Positions 8,791 to 17,416 are shown, counted from the first letter of the stretch. The stretch is 64,000 nucleotides of DNA from JABFSM01 sp963762545 (GCA_963762545.1 CAVXLC010000008.1:124001-188000); one strand, 5' to 3'. Notes: generated by a model not told the origin, from the sequence alone. Made by a program: numbers and translations.

Positions 8791-9833
8791 TGCGCGGCCT
8801 CCTCGAGGAGTATCAGCTCATGGTGGCGTCGGGGCCGGTGGGCCGCGCGGTGGTGACCCAGGTCTGGGGCTCGGCCCCCCGCCCCGAAGGCGCCTGCCTC
8901 CTGGCCGGCCTGGATGGCCGGATGGCCGGTTCGGTGTCCGGGGGCTGCGTGGAGACCGCCGCGGCCGACGCGATTCGCGCGGCCATCGCGAGCGGCGTGT
9001 CCCGGAAGATCGGCTGGGGCGTGACCCACGAGCGGGCCTGGGAAATGGGGCTCTCCTGCGGCGGCACCATCGAAGTGTTCGTGGAGCCGACCGTCCGGCC
9101 GGAGCTGATTCAGGCCGCGCGATCACCGGGTACCACCGTCCTGGCCACCATCATCGGCGGGACCGCCCCGGTCGGATCCGCGGTACTGGTCGAGGAGAAC
9201 GGGACGGCCCGGTTGCTCGGCCCGCTCCCGGCCGCGCTGGCCGCCGCCATTACCCGGGCCGCCACGGCCGCGCTGCCCCGGCTCCAGAGCCGGGTCGAAA
9301 CCATCGGCACCGCGGACGGCGCGGCCGAGGTGTTTCTGGAGGTCTTTCCCCGCAAGCCGACGCTGCTCATCTTCGGCGGGGTGCACATCGCCATGGCGCT
9401 GGTGCGCATCGCCGGGCCGCTGGGCTACCGGACCGTCGTGGCCGACGGGCGGGAAGGCTATCTCACCCGGGAGCGGTTTCCCGACGCCGATGAGCTGATC
9501 CTGGGCTGGCCCGACGCGGTGTTCCGGAAGACCGGGCTCGACGCCGCCACCTGCGTCTGCCTGCTGACCCACGACCCGAAATTCGACGAGCCGGCGCTGG
9601 AGCTCGCGCTCCGCTCGGACGCGTGTTATGTGGGAGCCATCGGATCGAAGAAGACCCAGGCGCACCGGCGGGAGCGGCTCCGCGAGCTCGGCTTTGCCGA
9701 GGCGGACGTGGCCCGGCTCCACGGCCCGATCGGTCTCGATCTGGGGGGCCGCACCCCCGAGGAAATCGCGCTGTCGATCATGGCCGAAATCACCGCGGTG
9801 CGCCACCGGCGCCCGATTGCCGTCGGGGCCTAG
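8790..9833 (+). CDS. xdhC: XdhC/CoxI family protein
   Basis: A 347-residue XdhC family protein. These bind molybdenum cofactor, protect and sulfurate it, and insert it into xanthine dehydrogenase or CO-dehydrogenase-like enzymes. The N-terminal XdhC_CoxI domain has GSAPRPEGACLLAG, GSVSGGCVE and GLSCGGTIEVFVEP with conserved Cys residues. The C-terminal Rossmann domain (from about residue 195) has GGVHIAMALVRIAGPLGYRTVVAD and ends with HGPIGLDLGGRTPEEIALSIMAEI, the usual family ending. ATG 8790 overlaps the stop of the MocA-like gene. No molybdenum hydroxylase subunit lies in the window, so the client enzyme must be elsewhere. Confidence 0.92.
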   Translation: MRGLLEEYQLMVASGPVGRAVVTQVWGSAPRPEGACLLAGLDGRMAGSVSGGCVETAAADAIRAAIASGVSRKIGWGVTHERAWEMGLSCGGTIEVFVEPTVRPELIQAARSPGTTVLATIIGGTAPVGSAVLVEENGTARLLGPLPAALAAAITRAATAALPRLQSRVETIGTADGAAEVFLEVFPRKPTLLIFGGVHIAMALVRIAGPLGYRTVVADGREGYLTRERFPDADELILGWPDAVFRKTGLDAATCVCLLTHDPKFDEPALELALRSDACYVGAIGSKKTQAHRRERLRELGFAEADVARLHGPIGLDLGGRTPEEIALSIMAEITAVRHRRPIAVGA

Positions 9834-10130
9834 AGCGCGCGATCCGCGGGCCCCGTGATCCGAAGCGCGAGCACGTTGCCCTCGTTCAGCTCCCTCGTCA
9901 CTTGAATCCCTCCTCCCCCCTTCCGCCATCGGCCGGCGGTGGCTAGCGTAGAGGCGGGCGCCGCCTCGCGCCCGACCTCCTGACCGGGCTCCTACGCCGC
10001 CCGGCGCCAGCGGAGGCCAAGGGGATCACTGTCCTCGAGGTTGTCCGGTACTTGTCCCCACGCTTCTCGACCGCCGGGAGGCATGGACGCGTAGGGTCCG
10101 GCGTCCCGGCCCCGAGAAGGAGTGCGGACA
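9834..10130. other. Intergenic region without a recognised gene
   Basis: This 297-bp gap holds no reading frame I would call. It contains a small inverted repeat, GAGGCGG-GCG-CCGCCTC at 9951-9967, without a T-tract. The AAGGAG at 10117-10122 is the ribosome site of the following gene. No convincing promoter was found. Confidence 0.5.
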
Positions 10131-11420
10131 ATGACGGAGCACAAGCACCTCAAGCAGCTCGTCCGGGCGCGGATGCAGAAGACCGGCGAGTCCTACTCGA
10201 CCGCGCGGCGCCAGCTGGTCCGGCAGGCCGCCGGTCCGCTGAAATCCTCTTCACCCTACCACCACTTCCCCGGCAGCATCGTCGCCACCACCGCGCTCCG
10301 CGATCTGCTGGCGCATGCGGGCGTCCGCGCGCCCCACACCAAGGCACCCTTCAGCGAGGCGATGGTGTTCGGCCTGGCCGGCGGGATCGGCGCGGGGATG
10401 TTCGCCTTTCACTATGCCAAGGAGAACTTCTCCAGCTTCTTCGTGGCCGGGCGGCACGCCTGGTACGATCACACCGCGTGGGCCCTCGCCGCGGCGAAGC
10501 GCCTCGGGCTCACCGCCGTGGTGAAGGAATCCAGCGGGGTGAAGCCGGCGGAAAAGAATCTCCGGGACCTGCTGGCCGGGGGCCGGCCGGTGATGGTGTG
10601 GCTGGACGCCTCCGGCCTTCCGATCACCGGCTCCCAGTATTCGGTGACGGCGGTGCACGCGATCGACGATGCCGCCGGCACCGCCCTCCTCGGCGACCTG
10701 GCCCAGGAGCTGGTGCCGGTTCCCCTGCCGGATCTCGCGGCGGCACGGGGCCGGACCAAGAAGGACAAGAACCGGGTGCTCGCGCTCGAGCCGGCGGGCC
10801 GGATCCCCGATCTCGCGACGCTGGTGCGGGGCGGGATCGCCGCCTGCGCCGAGTCATTGGTCAAGGGAAAGATGAAGAATTTCACGCTGGCGGCCTTTGC
10901 CACCTGGGCCGACCGGCTGGATGGGAGCACCGCGGCCGATGCCTGGGAGAAGATCTTTCCCCCTGGACCGCTGCTCTACAACGGGCTCAAGTCGATCACC
11001 GAATTCGTCGAGTACTACGGCACCGGCGGCGGGCTGTGCCGCCCGATCTTCGCGGAGTTCCTGGAGGAGGCGGGAGCCGCGCTGGGAGACCGGACCCTGG
11101 GCGCGCTCGCCACGCGCTACGCCGAGCTGGGCCGGGGGTGGAGCGCGCTCGCGGACGCGGCGCTGCCCGACACGGTGCCCGAGTTCCGAAAGACCAAGGC
11201 GCTGATCGCGGACGGAATCGACGTGGTGGGGCCCGCGGCGCTGGCGTGCGGCCGGGCCCTGGAGGACACCCGGCTCCGCATGAAGGAGGCGTTCCCGCTC
11301 GACGCGGCGGAGAGCGCCGCGCTCCGCCGCGAGCTCAAACGGCGGGTGACGGCACTCCACCAGGAAGAAGTGGCGGCGGCGGCCGCCCTGGCGGACTGGA
11401 CGGTCAGCGCGCCGCGGTGA
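10131..11420 (+). CDS. BtrH N-terminal domain / DUF4872 protein
   Basis: A 429-residue protein resembling the BtrH-like/DUF4872 family, named after a butirosin-pathway acyltransferase. The N-terminal 30 residues (EHKHLKQLVRARMQKTGESYSTARRQL) form a short basic module seen in other proteins. The BtrH-like part begins at HHFPGSIVATTALRDLLAHAG and includes SEAMVFGLAGGIGAGMF. In the family members I know, a His-Cys pair occupies the position that is Ile-Val here (PGSIVATTAL), so catalytic activity is doubtful. The DUF4872 part contains AAFATWADRLDG, then helices. ATG 10131 is chosen with AAGGAG eight bases upstream. The 3' end overlaps argR on the other strand by 17 bp. Its substrate is unknown. 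Confidence 0.75.
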   Translation: MTEHKHLKQLVRARMQKTGESYSTARRQLVRQAAGPLKSSSPYHHFPGSIVATTALRDLLAHAGVRAPHTKAPFSEAMVFGLAGGIGAGMFAFHYAKENFSSFFVAGRHAWYDHTAWALAAAKRLGLTAVVKESSGVKPAEKNLRDLLAGGRPVMVWLDASGLPITGSQYSVTAVHAIDDAAGTALLGDLAQELVPVPLPDLAAARGRTKKDKNRVLALEPAGRIPDLATLVRGGIAACAESLVKGKMKNFTLAAFATWADRLDGSTAADAWEKIFPPGPLLYNGLKSITEFVEYYGTGGGLCRPIFAEFLEEAGAALGDRTLGALATRYAELGRGWSALADAALPDTVPEFRKTKALIADGIDVVGPAALACGRALEDTRLRMKEAFPLDAAESAALRRELKRRVTALHQEEVAAAAALADWTVSAPR

Positions 11421-11856
11421 GCCGGCGGACCGATTTGATGAAGCGGCGCTGGGCAGCCGGGTTCCGGACCGCCACGAAGATGGTGTCGTCGCCGGAGATG
11501 TTCCCCAGCATGTCGGGCCAGGCCAGCCGGTCCAGCGCCGCGCCCACCCGGTTGGCCTCGCCCGGCGGCGTGTGCAGCACGATCAGCGCGTCGCCGGCCG
11601 GCTCGATGGTCAGCACGCCTTCGGTGATCCGCTGCTCGTCGGGATCGTGCCGGGGGCGCTGCGCCACCGCGGGCCGCTGGTACGCGCCCTCCACCTTGAC
11701 CAAATGCAACGACGCAATGTCCCGGCTCACGGAGGACTGGGTCACCTCCCAGCCCTCCCGGGCCAGCGCCTCCGCGAGCTGATCCTGGGTGTGGATCGCG
11801 TGGGTGGAGATGAGCTCCAGGATCTTGAGGTGGCGCTGCCGCCGGTCTCCGGTCAT
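11404..11856 (-). CDS. argR: Arginine repressor ArgR
   Basis: A 150-residue ArgR, the arginine-sensing hexameric repressor. The N-terminal winged helix includes RHLKILELISTHAIHTQDQLAEAL and the recognition helix VTQSSVSRDIASLHLVKV. The C-terminal oligomerisation and arginine-binding domain has GNISGDDTIFVAVRN with the two Asp residues that contact arginine. It is the last gene of the arginine operon, and its ATG overlaps the argH stop (ATGA at 11853-11856). Product feedback through the ARG-box palindrome at 20724-20741 would therefore control both the pathway and the repressor itself. The stop overlaps the convergent BtrH-like gene. Confidence 0.95.
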   Translation of the reverse strand: MTGDRRQRHLKILELISTHAIHTQDQLAEALAREGWEVTQSSVSRDIASLHLVKVEGAYQRPAVAQRPRHDPDEQRITEGVLTIEPAGDALIVLHTPPGEANRVGAALDRLAWPDMLGNISGDDTIFVAVRNPAAQRRFIKSVRRLTAAR

Positions 11857-13295
11857 CGGGAGCGTGGGCCCCTGAGCCGGTCCATCGCGGTGTGGAACTG
11901 CTTCATTTCGCGGGCGCTCCACCGGCGGGCCCGGTCGAAGCGGCGCCAGATCGTGTTGAGCTCGAGCCGGCCCAGCCCGCCGGTGGAGCGCCGCCGCGCG
12001 AGGAGACGGGCCCGCGACGGGGCGGGAAAGGTCTCCCCCCGCTTGAGCGCCGCCGCGACCTCGCGATAGGCCCGCCGGAACGGCGTGCCCGACTCCACCC
12101 GCCGCATCACTTCGTCGGTGGCCAGCGCGCCGCCGCCCAGCGCCTCGAGCCCCCGGGCCCGCCGCACCTCGAGCTGGGGAATGGCGGTCGCGAGCATGCC
12201 CAGCATCCCCTCGGTGGACTCGATGCCCCGGAAGAGCGGCTCCTTGAGCAGCTGGAAGTCCCGGTGGTACCCGCTCCCGAGCTTTCCGCGGAGCGCCAGC
12301 ACGGTGGCCAGGTCTCCCTCCAGCGCGGCCACCCGGGCCCGGGTCAGCTCGAAGAGATCGGGGTTGCGCTTGTGCGGCATGATGCTGGACCCGGTGGCCA
12401 GCCGCGCCGGAAGCTCGAGCAGCCCGTACTCCTCGCCGCTGTAGAGGATGACGTCGCTGGACAGCTTGGCCAGCTCGTGGCCCAGCTGGACGCACCAGAA
12501 GAGCGCGTCGGCCTCGAGCTTCCCGCGCCCGTTCTGCACCGCCGCGACGTTGTGCTCGAGGCCGGCAAATCCCAGCGCCCGGGCCGCCGCCTCGCGATCG
12601 AGCGGCAGCGGCACCCCATAACCCGCGGCGCTGCCGAGGGGACAGCGGTCCACCCGGCTCCAGAGCCCGGGCAGGGCCTCCACCGTGTCGAGGAGTCCCT
12701 CGGCGAAGGCCGCCGACCAGAGCCCCGCCGACGAGGGCATCGCGCGCCGGGTATGGGTGTAGCCGGGCCAGAGCGCGTCACGGTTCCCCTCGGCCACGAG
12801 CAGCAGCGCCGCGACGGTCGCGAGGGCCGAGACCTGGAGCGCCAGCAGACTGTCCTTGAGGTAGAGGCGCAGGTCGGTGGCCACCTGGTCGTTGCGCGAC
12901 CGGCCGGTGTGGACCCGCTCCCCCGCGGCGCCCACCCGCCGGGTGAGCCAGAGCTCGACCGCCGAATGCGCGTCCTCGTGCTCCGGCCCGATGACCAGCC
13001 GTCCGGCGTGGACCGCGCGGAACGCCGCGCGGAGCGCGGTCCGGAGCGTCCGGTGGTCGGTGGCGGTAAGGAGTCCCGAGGCGCGGAGTCCCTCCACATG
13101 GCCCAGGCTCCCGAGCACGTCCCAGGCGAGCAGGGCCCGATCGGTTTCGCGATCGCCGCCGACGGTGTAGGCCAGCATGGCCCGGTCGAGCGCGGGGCCG
13201 CTCACCCACAGCGTGGCCGCCCTCCCGCCCTCCCGTCTTCCCGCCTTCCCGTCTTTCCCGTCTTTCCCGTCTTTCCCGCCCTTGCGTCGCGTCAT
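11853..13295 (-). CDS. argH: Argininosuccinate lyase ArgH
   Basis: A 480-residue lyase that splits argininosuccinate into arginine and fumarate, the last step of the pathway. Seen in order: HTGRSRNDQVATDLRLYLKD in the substrate region and the fumarase/aspartase signature GSSIMPHKRNPD with the flexible serine loop. The first 25-30 residues (TRRKGGKDGKDGKDGK...) are not part of the normal fold. They are encoded by the short tandem repeat at 13220-13283, so the true mature start may be nearer LWVSGPALDRAMLAYTV. ATG 13295 overlaps the stop of the upstream deacylase gene (ATGA), with AAGGAG before it. Confidence 0.93.
   Translation of the reverse strand: MTRRKGGKDGKDGKDGKAGRREGGRAATLWVSGPALDRAMLAYTVGGDRETDRALLAWDVLGSLGHVEGLRASGLLTATDHRTLRTALRAAFRAVHAGRLVIGPEHEDAHSAVELWLTRRVGAAGERVHTGRSRNDQVATDLRLYLKDSLLALQVSALATVAALLLVAEGNRDALWPGYTHTRRAMPSSAGLWSAAFAEGLLDTVEALPGLWSRVDRCPLGSAAGYGVPLPLDREAAARALGFAGLEHNVAAVQNGRGKLEADALFWCVQLGHELAKLSSDVILYSGEEYGLLELPARLATGSSIMPHKRNPDLFELTRARVAALEGDLATVLALRGKLGSGYHRDFQLLKEPLFRGIESTEGMLGMLATAIPQLEVRRARGLEALGGGALATDEVMRRVESGTPFRRAYREVAAALKRGETFPAPSRARLLARRRSTGGLGRLELNTIWRRFDRARRWSAREMKQFHTAMDRLRGPRSR
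13220..13283. repeat. 8-9 bp tandem repeat inside argH
   Basis: Degenerate tandem units: CCTCCCGC, CCTCCCGT, CTTCCCGC, CTTCCCGT, then three 9-bp units of CTTTCCCGT/C. On the argH strand they encode the GKD repeats of the N-terminal tail. The 8-bp unit is the reverse complement of the ACGGGAAG units at 47333-47356, so this is one dispersed low-complexity family. Confidence 0.8.
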
Positions 13296-14350
13296 GCCAG
13301 ATACTCCTTGGCCAGCGCCGCATAGAATGCCCGCGCCGCGCCGACCTCGGGAAGGTCCACGTACTCGTCCGCCGTGTGCGAGCGGCGGCTGGTCCCCGGC
13401 CCGCACTTGATCGCGTCGGCGCCGCGCACGAAGACCCAGTCGGAACAGGTGGGGCTGCCGAAGGTGGCGAGGGACGGCCGGACCCGCCGCGCCGCGTCGA
13501 GCAGCGGGGACACCGCCGGCGTCTCGCAGGGCACCAGCCGGTCCGAGGTGATCACCACGTCGCACGCCAGCCGCTCCTGGAGCGCGCGCGCCAGCTCGTC
13601 GTGGGGCCAGGCCGGCGTGCTCCGGATGTCGAGCACCGCCTTGGCGGCCGGCGGGGTGACGTTCCGGCTCACCCCCGCGGTGAGCATCGTCGGCGTCACC
13701 GTGGTGGCGCCCAGGATCGGGTGGATGCGCTCCCCGACCAGGCCGTCGAGCCGGGTCAGGTCCCGGGCCAGCGCGGTGATCGCGTTGGTGAACGGTCCGT
13801 CGTCCCCGGCATAACCCGCGTGGCGCTGGTCGCCCCGGGCCACCAGGTCCGCCATCATGAGGCCCCGCTGCGCCACCGCGGCGTCGAGGTTGGTGGGCTC
13901 GCCCACCACGGCGGCGTCGATGGCGCCGGCCCGGGCCACCGCCACGCCCATCGTGGTGTTCCGGGTCTCCTCGCCGTAGCCCATGATGACCAGCAGCCGG
14001 CCCCGGCCGAGCCGGCCGATCAGGTCCGCCGCCGCGAGCGTCATCGCCGCCACCGACGCCTTGGCGTCGCCCGAACCGCGCCCGTAGAGCCGCTCGCCCT
14101 CGATCAGCGGGGTGAACGGGTCCCGGGTCCAGCCCTCGCCCGGGGGCACCACGTCCAGATGGGAGAGGAACGCGAGCACCGGCCCGGGCCGCCCGCTCTC
14201 CACCGCCATCGTGACCGAGGCGTCGTCCCGGACCACCGCGAGGCCCGCGGTCCGGGCGGCGTCCTCGAGGAAGCGCGCGATGGCCTCCTCGGCGCCGCTC
14301 ACCGAGGGAATCGCGACCAGCTCCTTAAGAAGCCCGGTCTCCGTCGGCAA
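13292..14350 (-). CDS. argE: M20 N-acyl-citrulline/ornithine deacylase (ArgE/LysK-like)
   Basis: A 352-residue M20 metallopeptidase-fold deacylase. Metal ligands and catalytic residues are visible: HLDVVPPGEGW, GRGSGDAKASVAA, GYGEETRN (catalytic Glu-Glu), VGEPTN and a C-terminal SHTADEYVDL. Because the operon transcarbamylase acts on acylated ornithine, the natural substrate here should be N-acyl-citrulline rather than N-acetylornithine. Whether the acyl group is acetyl or succinyl is open. The TTG at 14350 follows GGAG by six bases; the 5' end overlaps argB by 26 bp and the 3' end overlaps argH by 4 bp. LysK- or DapE-like activity is the alternative, made unlikely by context. Confidence 0.88.
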   Translation of the reverse strand: MPTETGLLKELVAIPSVSGAEEAIARFLEDAARTAGLAVVRDDASVTMAVESGRPGPVLAFLSHLDVVPPGEGWTRDPFTPLIEGERLYGRGSGDAKASVAAMTLAAADLIGRLGRGRLLVIMGYGEETRNTTMGVAVARAGAIDAAVVGEPTNLDAAVAQRGLMMADLVARGDQRHAGYAGDDGPFTNAITALARDLTRLDGLVGERIHPILGATTVTPTMLTAGVSRNVTPPAAKAVLDIRSTPAWPHDELARALQERLACDVVITSDRLVPCETPAVSPLLDAARRVRPSLATFGSPTCSDWVFVRGADAIKCGPGTSRRSHTADEYVDLPEVGAARAFYAALAKEYLA

Positions 14351-15276
14351 GATCCACTCCGAGATAGGTCGCCTTCTCCTTCCGGCCCACGATCATGGTC
14401 CCGGCGCCCGAACCGGTGAACACCTCGAGGAGCAGCGAGTCGTGCAGCCGCCCGTCGATGATGTGGGTGCGCTCGACGCCGCCGGTGGCGGCCCGGATGC
14501 AGGCCTCCACCTTGGGCCGCATCCCCCCGGCGATCACGCCGGAGGCGAGCAGCTGCTCCAGATCGTCCGGATCGGCGAACGTCACCAGGCTCGACGGATC
14601 GTTGCGGTCCCGGAGCACCCCGGGCGCGCCGGTCAGGAAGATCAGCTTCTGCGCCTTGAGGGCGATGGCCAGCGTCTCGGCCACGGTATCGGCGTTGACG
14701 TTGTAGACGTTCCCCTCGTCGTCGCCGGCCAGGGAAGCGACCACCGGCACGAAGCGGTTCTCGACCAGCGTGTTCACGATCCGGGGATCCACCCGGTCGA
14801 TGTCTCCCACGTGGCCGTAATCCACCACCGCTGACCGTCCCATCGTCCGCCTTGACGCTCACCGGGGCCCGCCGGTGCGCGGTCAGGAGATCGGCGTCGA
14901 CGCCGGACAGCCCGACCGCCTGCACCTGGTGGGACCGGAGCGCCGCGATCAGCTCGGTGCTGAGCAGCCCCGGATACACCATCTTGGCCACCTCGAGCGC
15001 CGCGTCGTCGGTGACCCGCCGGCCCGCCACCATCACCGGCTCCTGGCCCAGCCGCCGCAGCACCGCCGAGGCCTGCGGCCCGCCGCCGTGCACCACCACG
15101 ATGCGGATACCGAGTGACTGGAGCAGTCCCAGCTCCCCGGCGACGTGATCCTGGATGTCGGGGTCGGAGAGCACGTCGCCGCCGAGCTTCACCACGAAGA
15201 CGTGGTCGCGATAGGCCCGCACGTAGCGGAGCGCGCCCTTGAGGCCGGCGATGCCTTTGGTCGAGTCGATCGTCAT
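14325..15276 (-). CDS. argB: N-acylglutamate kinase ArgB, frameshifted near 14840
   Basis: Amino acid kinase that phosphorylates the gamma-carboxyl of N-acyl-glutamate. The N-terminal half (MTIDSTKGIAGLKGALRY ... VVKLGGDVL, VVVHGGGPQ, then VSVKADDG) reads from ATG 15276. The C-terminal half (SAVVDYGHVGDIDRV, NVNADTVAETLA, FLTGAPGVL, GGMRPKVEAC) reads one frame away. Removing one base from the G-run at 14839-14841 restores a 316-residue enzyme with all motifs. The start overlaps the argF' stop (ATGA), and the stop lies inside the next gene. A duplicated-base sequence error is more likely than a real knockout, since every other gene of the pathway is present. Confidence 0.88.
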
Positions 15277-16280
15277 GCGCGGGCTCCGGTACGTCCGCCG
15301 AGCAGGGCAAGGAGGAGCGCCCGCTGGACGTGCAGGCGGTTTTCCGCCTGGTCGTAGACCGCGCTCTGCGGCCCGTCCAGCACGGCGTCGTCGATTTCCA
15401 CGTTCCGGCGCACCGGCAGGCAGTGCATCACGATGCTCTTGCCCGCGTCGCTCATCCGCCAGTCGCGGAATGGCACCCGGAGAGAGCGCTCGTCCTCGGG
15501 CCGACCGAACGCCGACAGGGCGCCCCACGACTTCACGTACACCGCGTCGGCCTGCTCCAGCGCCGAGTGCCGCTCGTGCGAGACCCAGGCCTGCCCGCCC
15601 CGCGACTCGGCCAGCTTCGCGATGGCCTGCATGTCCTCGGGATCCAGCTCGAAGCCCGGCGGGTGGACGATGGCCACCTCCATCCCGAGGTGGGCCGCCG
15701 CCAGCGCCGCGCTCACCGGCACCGCGGTGGGCAGGGGCTTGGGATGCCAGGCCCACTGGAGCACGAATTTCTTGCCGCGCGGGTCGCCCAGCTTTTCCTT
15801 GAGAGTGAGCATGTCCGCCAGTCCCTGGCAGGGGTGCCGGCGCACCGATTCGAGGTTGATCACCGGCTTGTCGCTGTACCGCGCGAAGTTCCGGATGATT
15901 CGGTCTTCCCGCTCGACGCCCCATTGGGTGCCCTTGGGAAAGCTCCGCACCCCCAGCGCGCCGGCATAGCGGGACAGCACCCGCGCCGCGTCGATCAGAT
16001 GCTCGACGCCGGCGCCGTCCATGATCACGCCCGGCTCGGTTTCCAGGCTCCAGCTGCCCTTCCCCGGCTCCAGCACCAGCGCGTGGCCGCCGTGGAGGAA
16101 CATCGCGGTCTCCATGCTGGAACGGGTGCGGAGGCTCGGATCGAGGAAGATCATCGCGAGCACCTGCCGCTCCAGCCCGCCGCTCACCTCGCCCCGCTTG
16201 ACCCGCCGGGCCAGCTCGAGCAGATCGTCAATCGCCTCGGGCGGCCACTCCTCGGTGCCGATGAAATCCGGTTTGGTCAT
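15273..16280 (-). CDS. argF': N-acylornithine transcarbamylase (acetyl- or succinyl-ornithine type)
   Basis: A 335-residue transcarbamylase that uses carbamoyl phosphate to convert N-acyl-ornithine to N-acyl-citrulline. It belongs to the AOTCase/SOTCase branch, not ordinary ArgF. Carbamoyl-phosphate binding is at PSLRTRSS (48-55) and RRHPCQGLAD. The branch-specific segments are WAWHPKPLPTAVP, VYVKSWGA, HCLPVRRNVEIDDAVLDGPQS and AENRLHVQRAL. The specificity loop is LETEPGVIMDGAGVEHL; residue 92 is Val, where the Xanthomonas acetyl enzyme has Glu and the Bacteroides succinyl enzyme has Pro. The loop otherwise resembles the Bacteroides form. It overlaps argD and argB by four bases each. Confidence 0.93.
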   Translation of the reverse strand: MTKPDFIGTEEWPPEAIDDLLELARRVKRGEVSGGLERQVLAMIFLDPSLRTRSSMETAMFLHGGHALVLEPGKGSWSLETEPGVIMDGAGVEHLIDAARVLSRYAGALGVRSFPKGTQWGVEREDRIIRNFARYSDKPVINLESVRRHPCQGLADMLTLKEKLGDPRGKKFVLQWAWHPKPLPTAVPVSAALAAAHLGMEVAIVHPPGFELDPEDMQAIAKLAESRGGQAWVSHERHSALEQADAVYVKSWGALSAFGRPEDERSLRVPFRDWRMSDAGKSIVMHCLPVRRNVEIDDAVLDGPQSAVYDQAENRLHVQRALLLALLGGRTGARA

Positions 16281-17416
16281 GGGAGCACCCGTTGGAGCGC
16301 GTCGAGGAGCAGGTCGGCCTCGCCGATGGAGAAAGTGAGCGGCGGCATCAGGCGCAGGATCATGGGATCCGACGCGGTGCCGGTGAGCACCTTGTGCCCG
16401 AACAGCGAGCGCTGCACGTCCGCGGCCGGCCGCCCGGTGCGGACGCCCAGGAGCAGGCCCTGGCCCTGCACCGGCGCCTTGAGCTTCCCGAGGCCCGCCT
16501 TCAGATAGGTGCCCACCGTCGTGACGTTCTCGAGGAGGCTCTCGTCGTCGATCACCGCGAGGGTGGCCAGCCCGGCCGCCGACGCCAGCGGCCCGCCGCC
16601 GAAGGTACTGCCCAGGTCGCCGATGTGGATGTCACTGGTCAGCGCGCCGGTGGCCACCATGGCCCCGATGGGTACGCCCGAGGCCAGGCCCTTGGCCATG
16701 GTGATGATATCGGGAGTGACCCCGTACCACTCGGCGGCGGTGAACCTGCCGAGCCGGCCCACGCCGCACTGGATCTCGTCGAAGATGAGCGCCGCGCCGG
16801 CCTTGTCGCAGGCGCGGCGGGCCGCCTGGAGGAAGTCCGCCGAGCAGTCGCGCGCCCCGGTGAGCCCCTGGACCGGTTCGACGATGACCGCGGCCACGGT
16901 GCCGTCCACCGCGGCGTCCATCGCCGCGACATCGTTGAAGGGCACCTTGGTGGAGAGCGGCAGGCCGGCGCGAATGGCGCCGGCCTCGTACTTGGCGCCG
17001 TCGGTGACCGCGAGGCACGCGGCGGTCCGGCCGTGCCAGCCGCCTTCCACCGAGACGATCTTCTGGCGGCCGGTGACCTTCCGGGCCAGGCCCAGGGCGT
17101 TCTCGTTGGCCTCCGCGCCGGAATTGCAGAAGAACACCCGGGACAGATCTCCGGGACAGCGCTCCGCGATGCGGTCGGCCAGCTCCTCGCGCAGCCGGTG
17201 GGGAATCGCGGTGGAGTAGAAGATCAGCGTGACGGCCTGCTTCCGGATGGCCTGCACCACCCGGGGGTGGCAATGTCCGGTGGACGCCACCGCGTGCCCG
17301 CCGTAGGCGTCGAGCCACTGGTTGCCCCGATCGTCCACCAGCCAGGAGCCGTGGCCCGACACCGCCGTGAGCGGCATCTGGGAGTAGACCGGAAGCCAGG
17401 CCTTGCCGTTCAGCAT
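16277..17416 (-). CDS. argD: N-acylornithine aminotransferase ArgD
   Basis: A 379-residue class III PLP aminotransferase that converts N-acyl-glutamate semialdehyde to N-acyl-ornithine. Visible features are FFCNSGAEANENALGLARKVTG, VSVEGGWHGRTAACL, the Asp of IFDEIQCGVGRLG that pairs with the PLP nitrogen, and the Schiff-base lysine in ITMAKGLASGVPIGAM. SLFGHKVLTG and RLMPPLTFSIGEADLLLDAL close the protein. The ATG at 17416 lies seven bases inside the end of argC. Length and motifs are normal, with no frame problem. Confidence 0.95.
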   Translation of the reverse strand: MLNGKAWLPVYSQMPLTAVSGHGSWLVDDRGNQWLDAYGGHAVASTGHCHPRVVQAIRKQAVTLIFYSTAIPHRLREELADRIAERCPGDLSRVFFCNSGAEANENALGLARKVTGRQKIVSVEGGWHGRTAACLAVTDGAKYEAGAIRAGLPLSTKVPFNDVAAMDAAVDGTVAAVIVEPVQGLTGARDCSADFLQAARRACDKAGAALIFDEIQCGVGRLGRFTAAEWYGVTPDIITMAKGLASGVPIGAMVATGALTSDIHIGDLGSTFGGGPLASAAGLATLAVIDDESLLENVTTVGTYLKAGLGKLKAPVQGQGLLLGVRTGRPAADVQRSLFGHKVLTGTASDPMILRLMPPLTFSIGEADLLLDALQRVLP

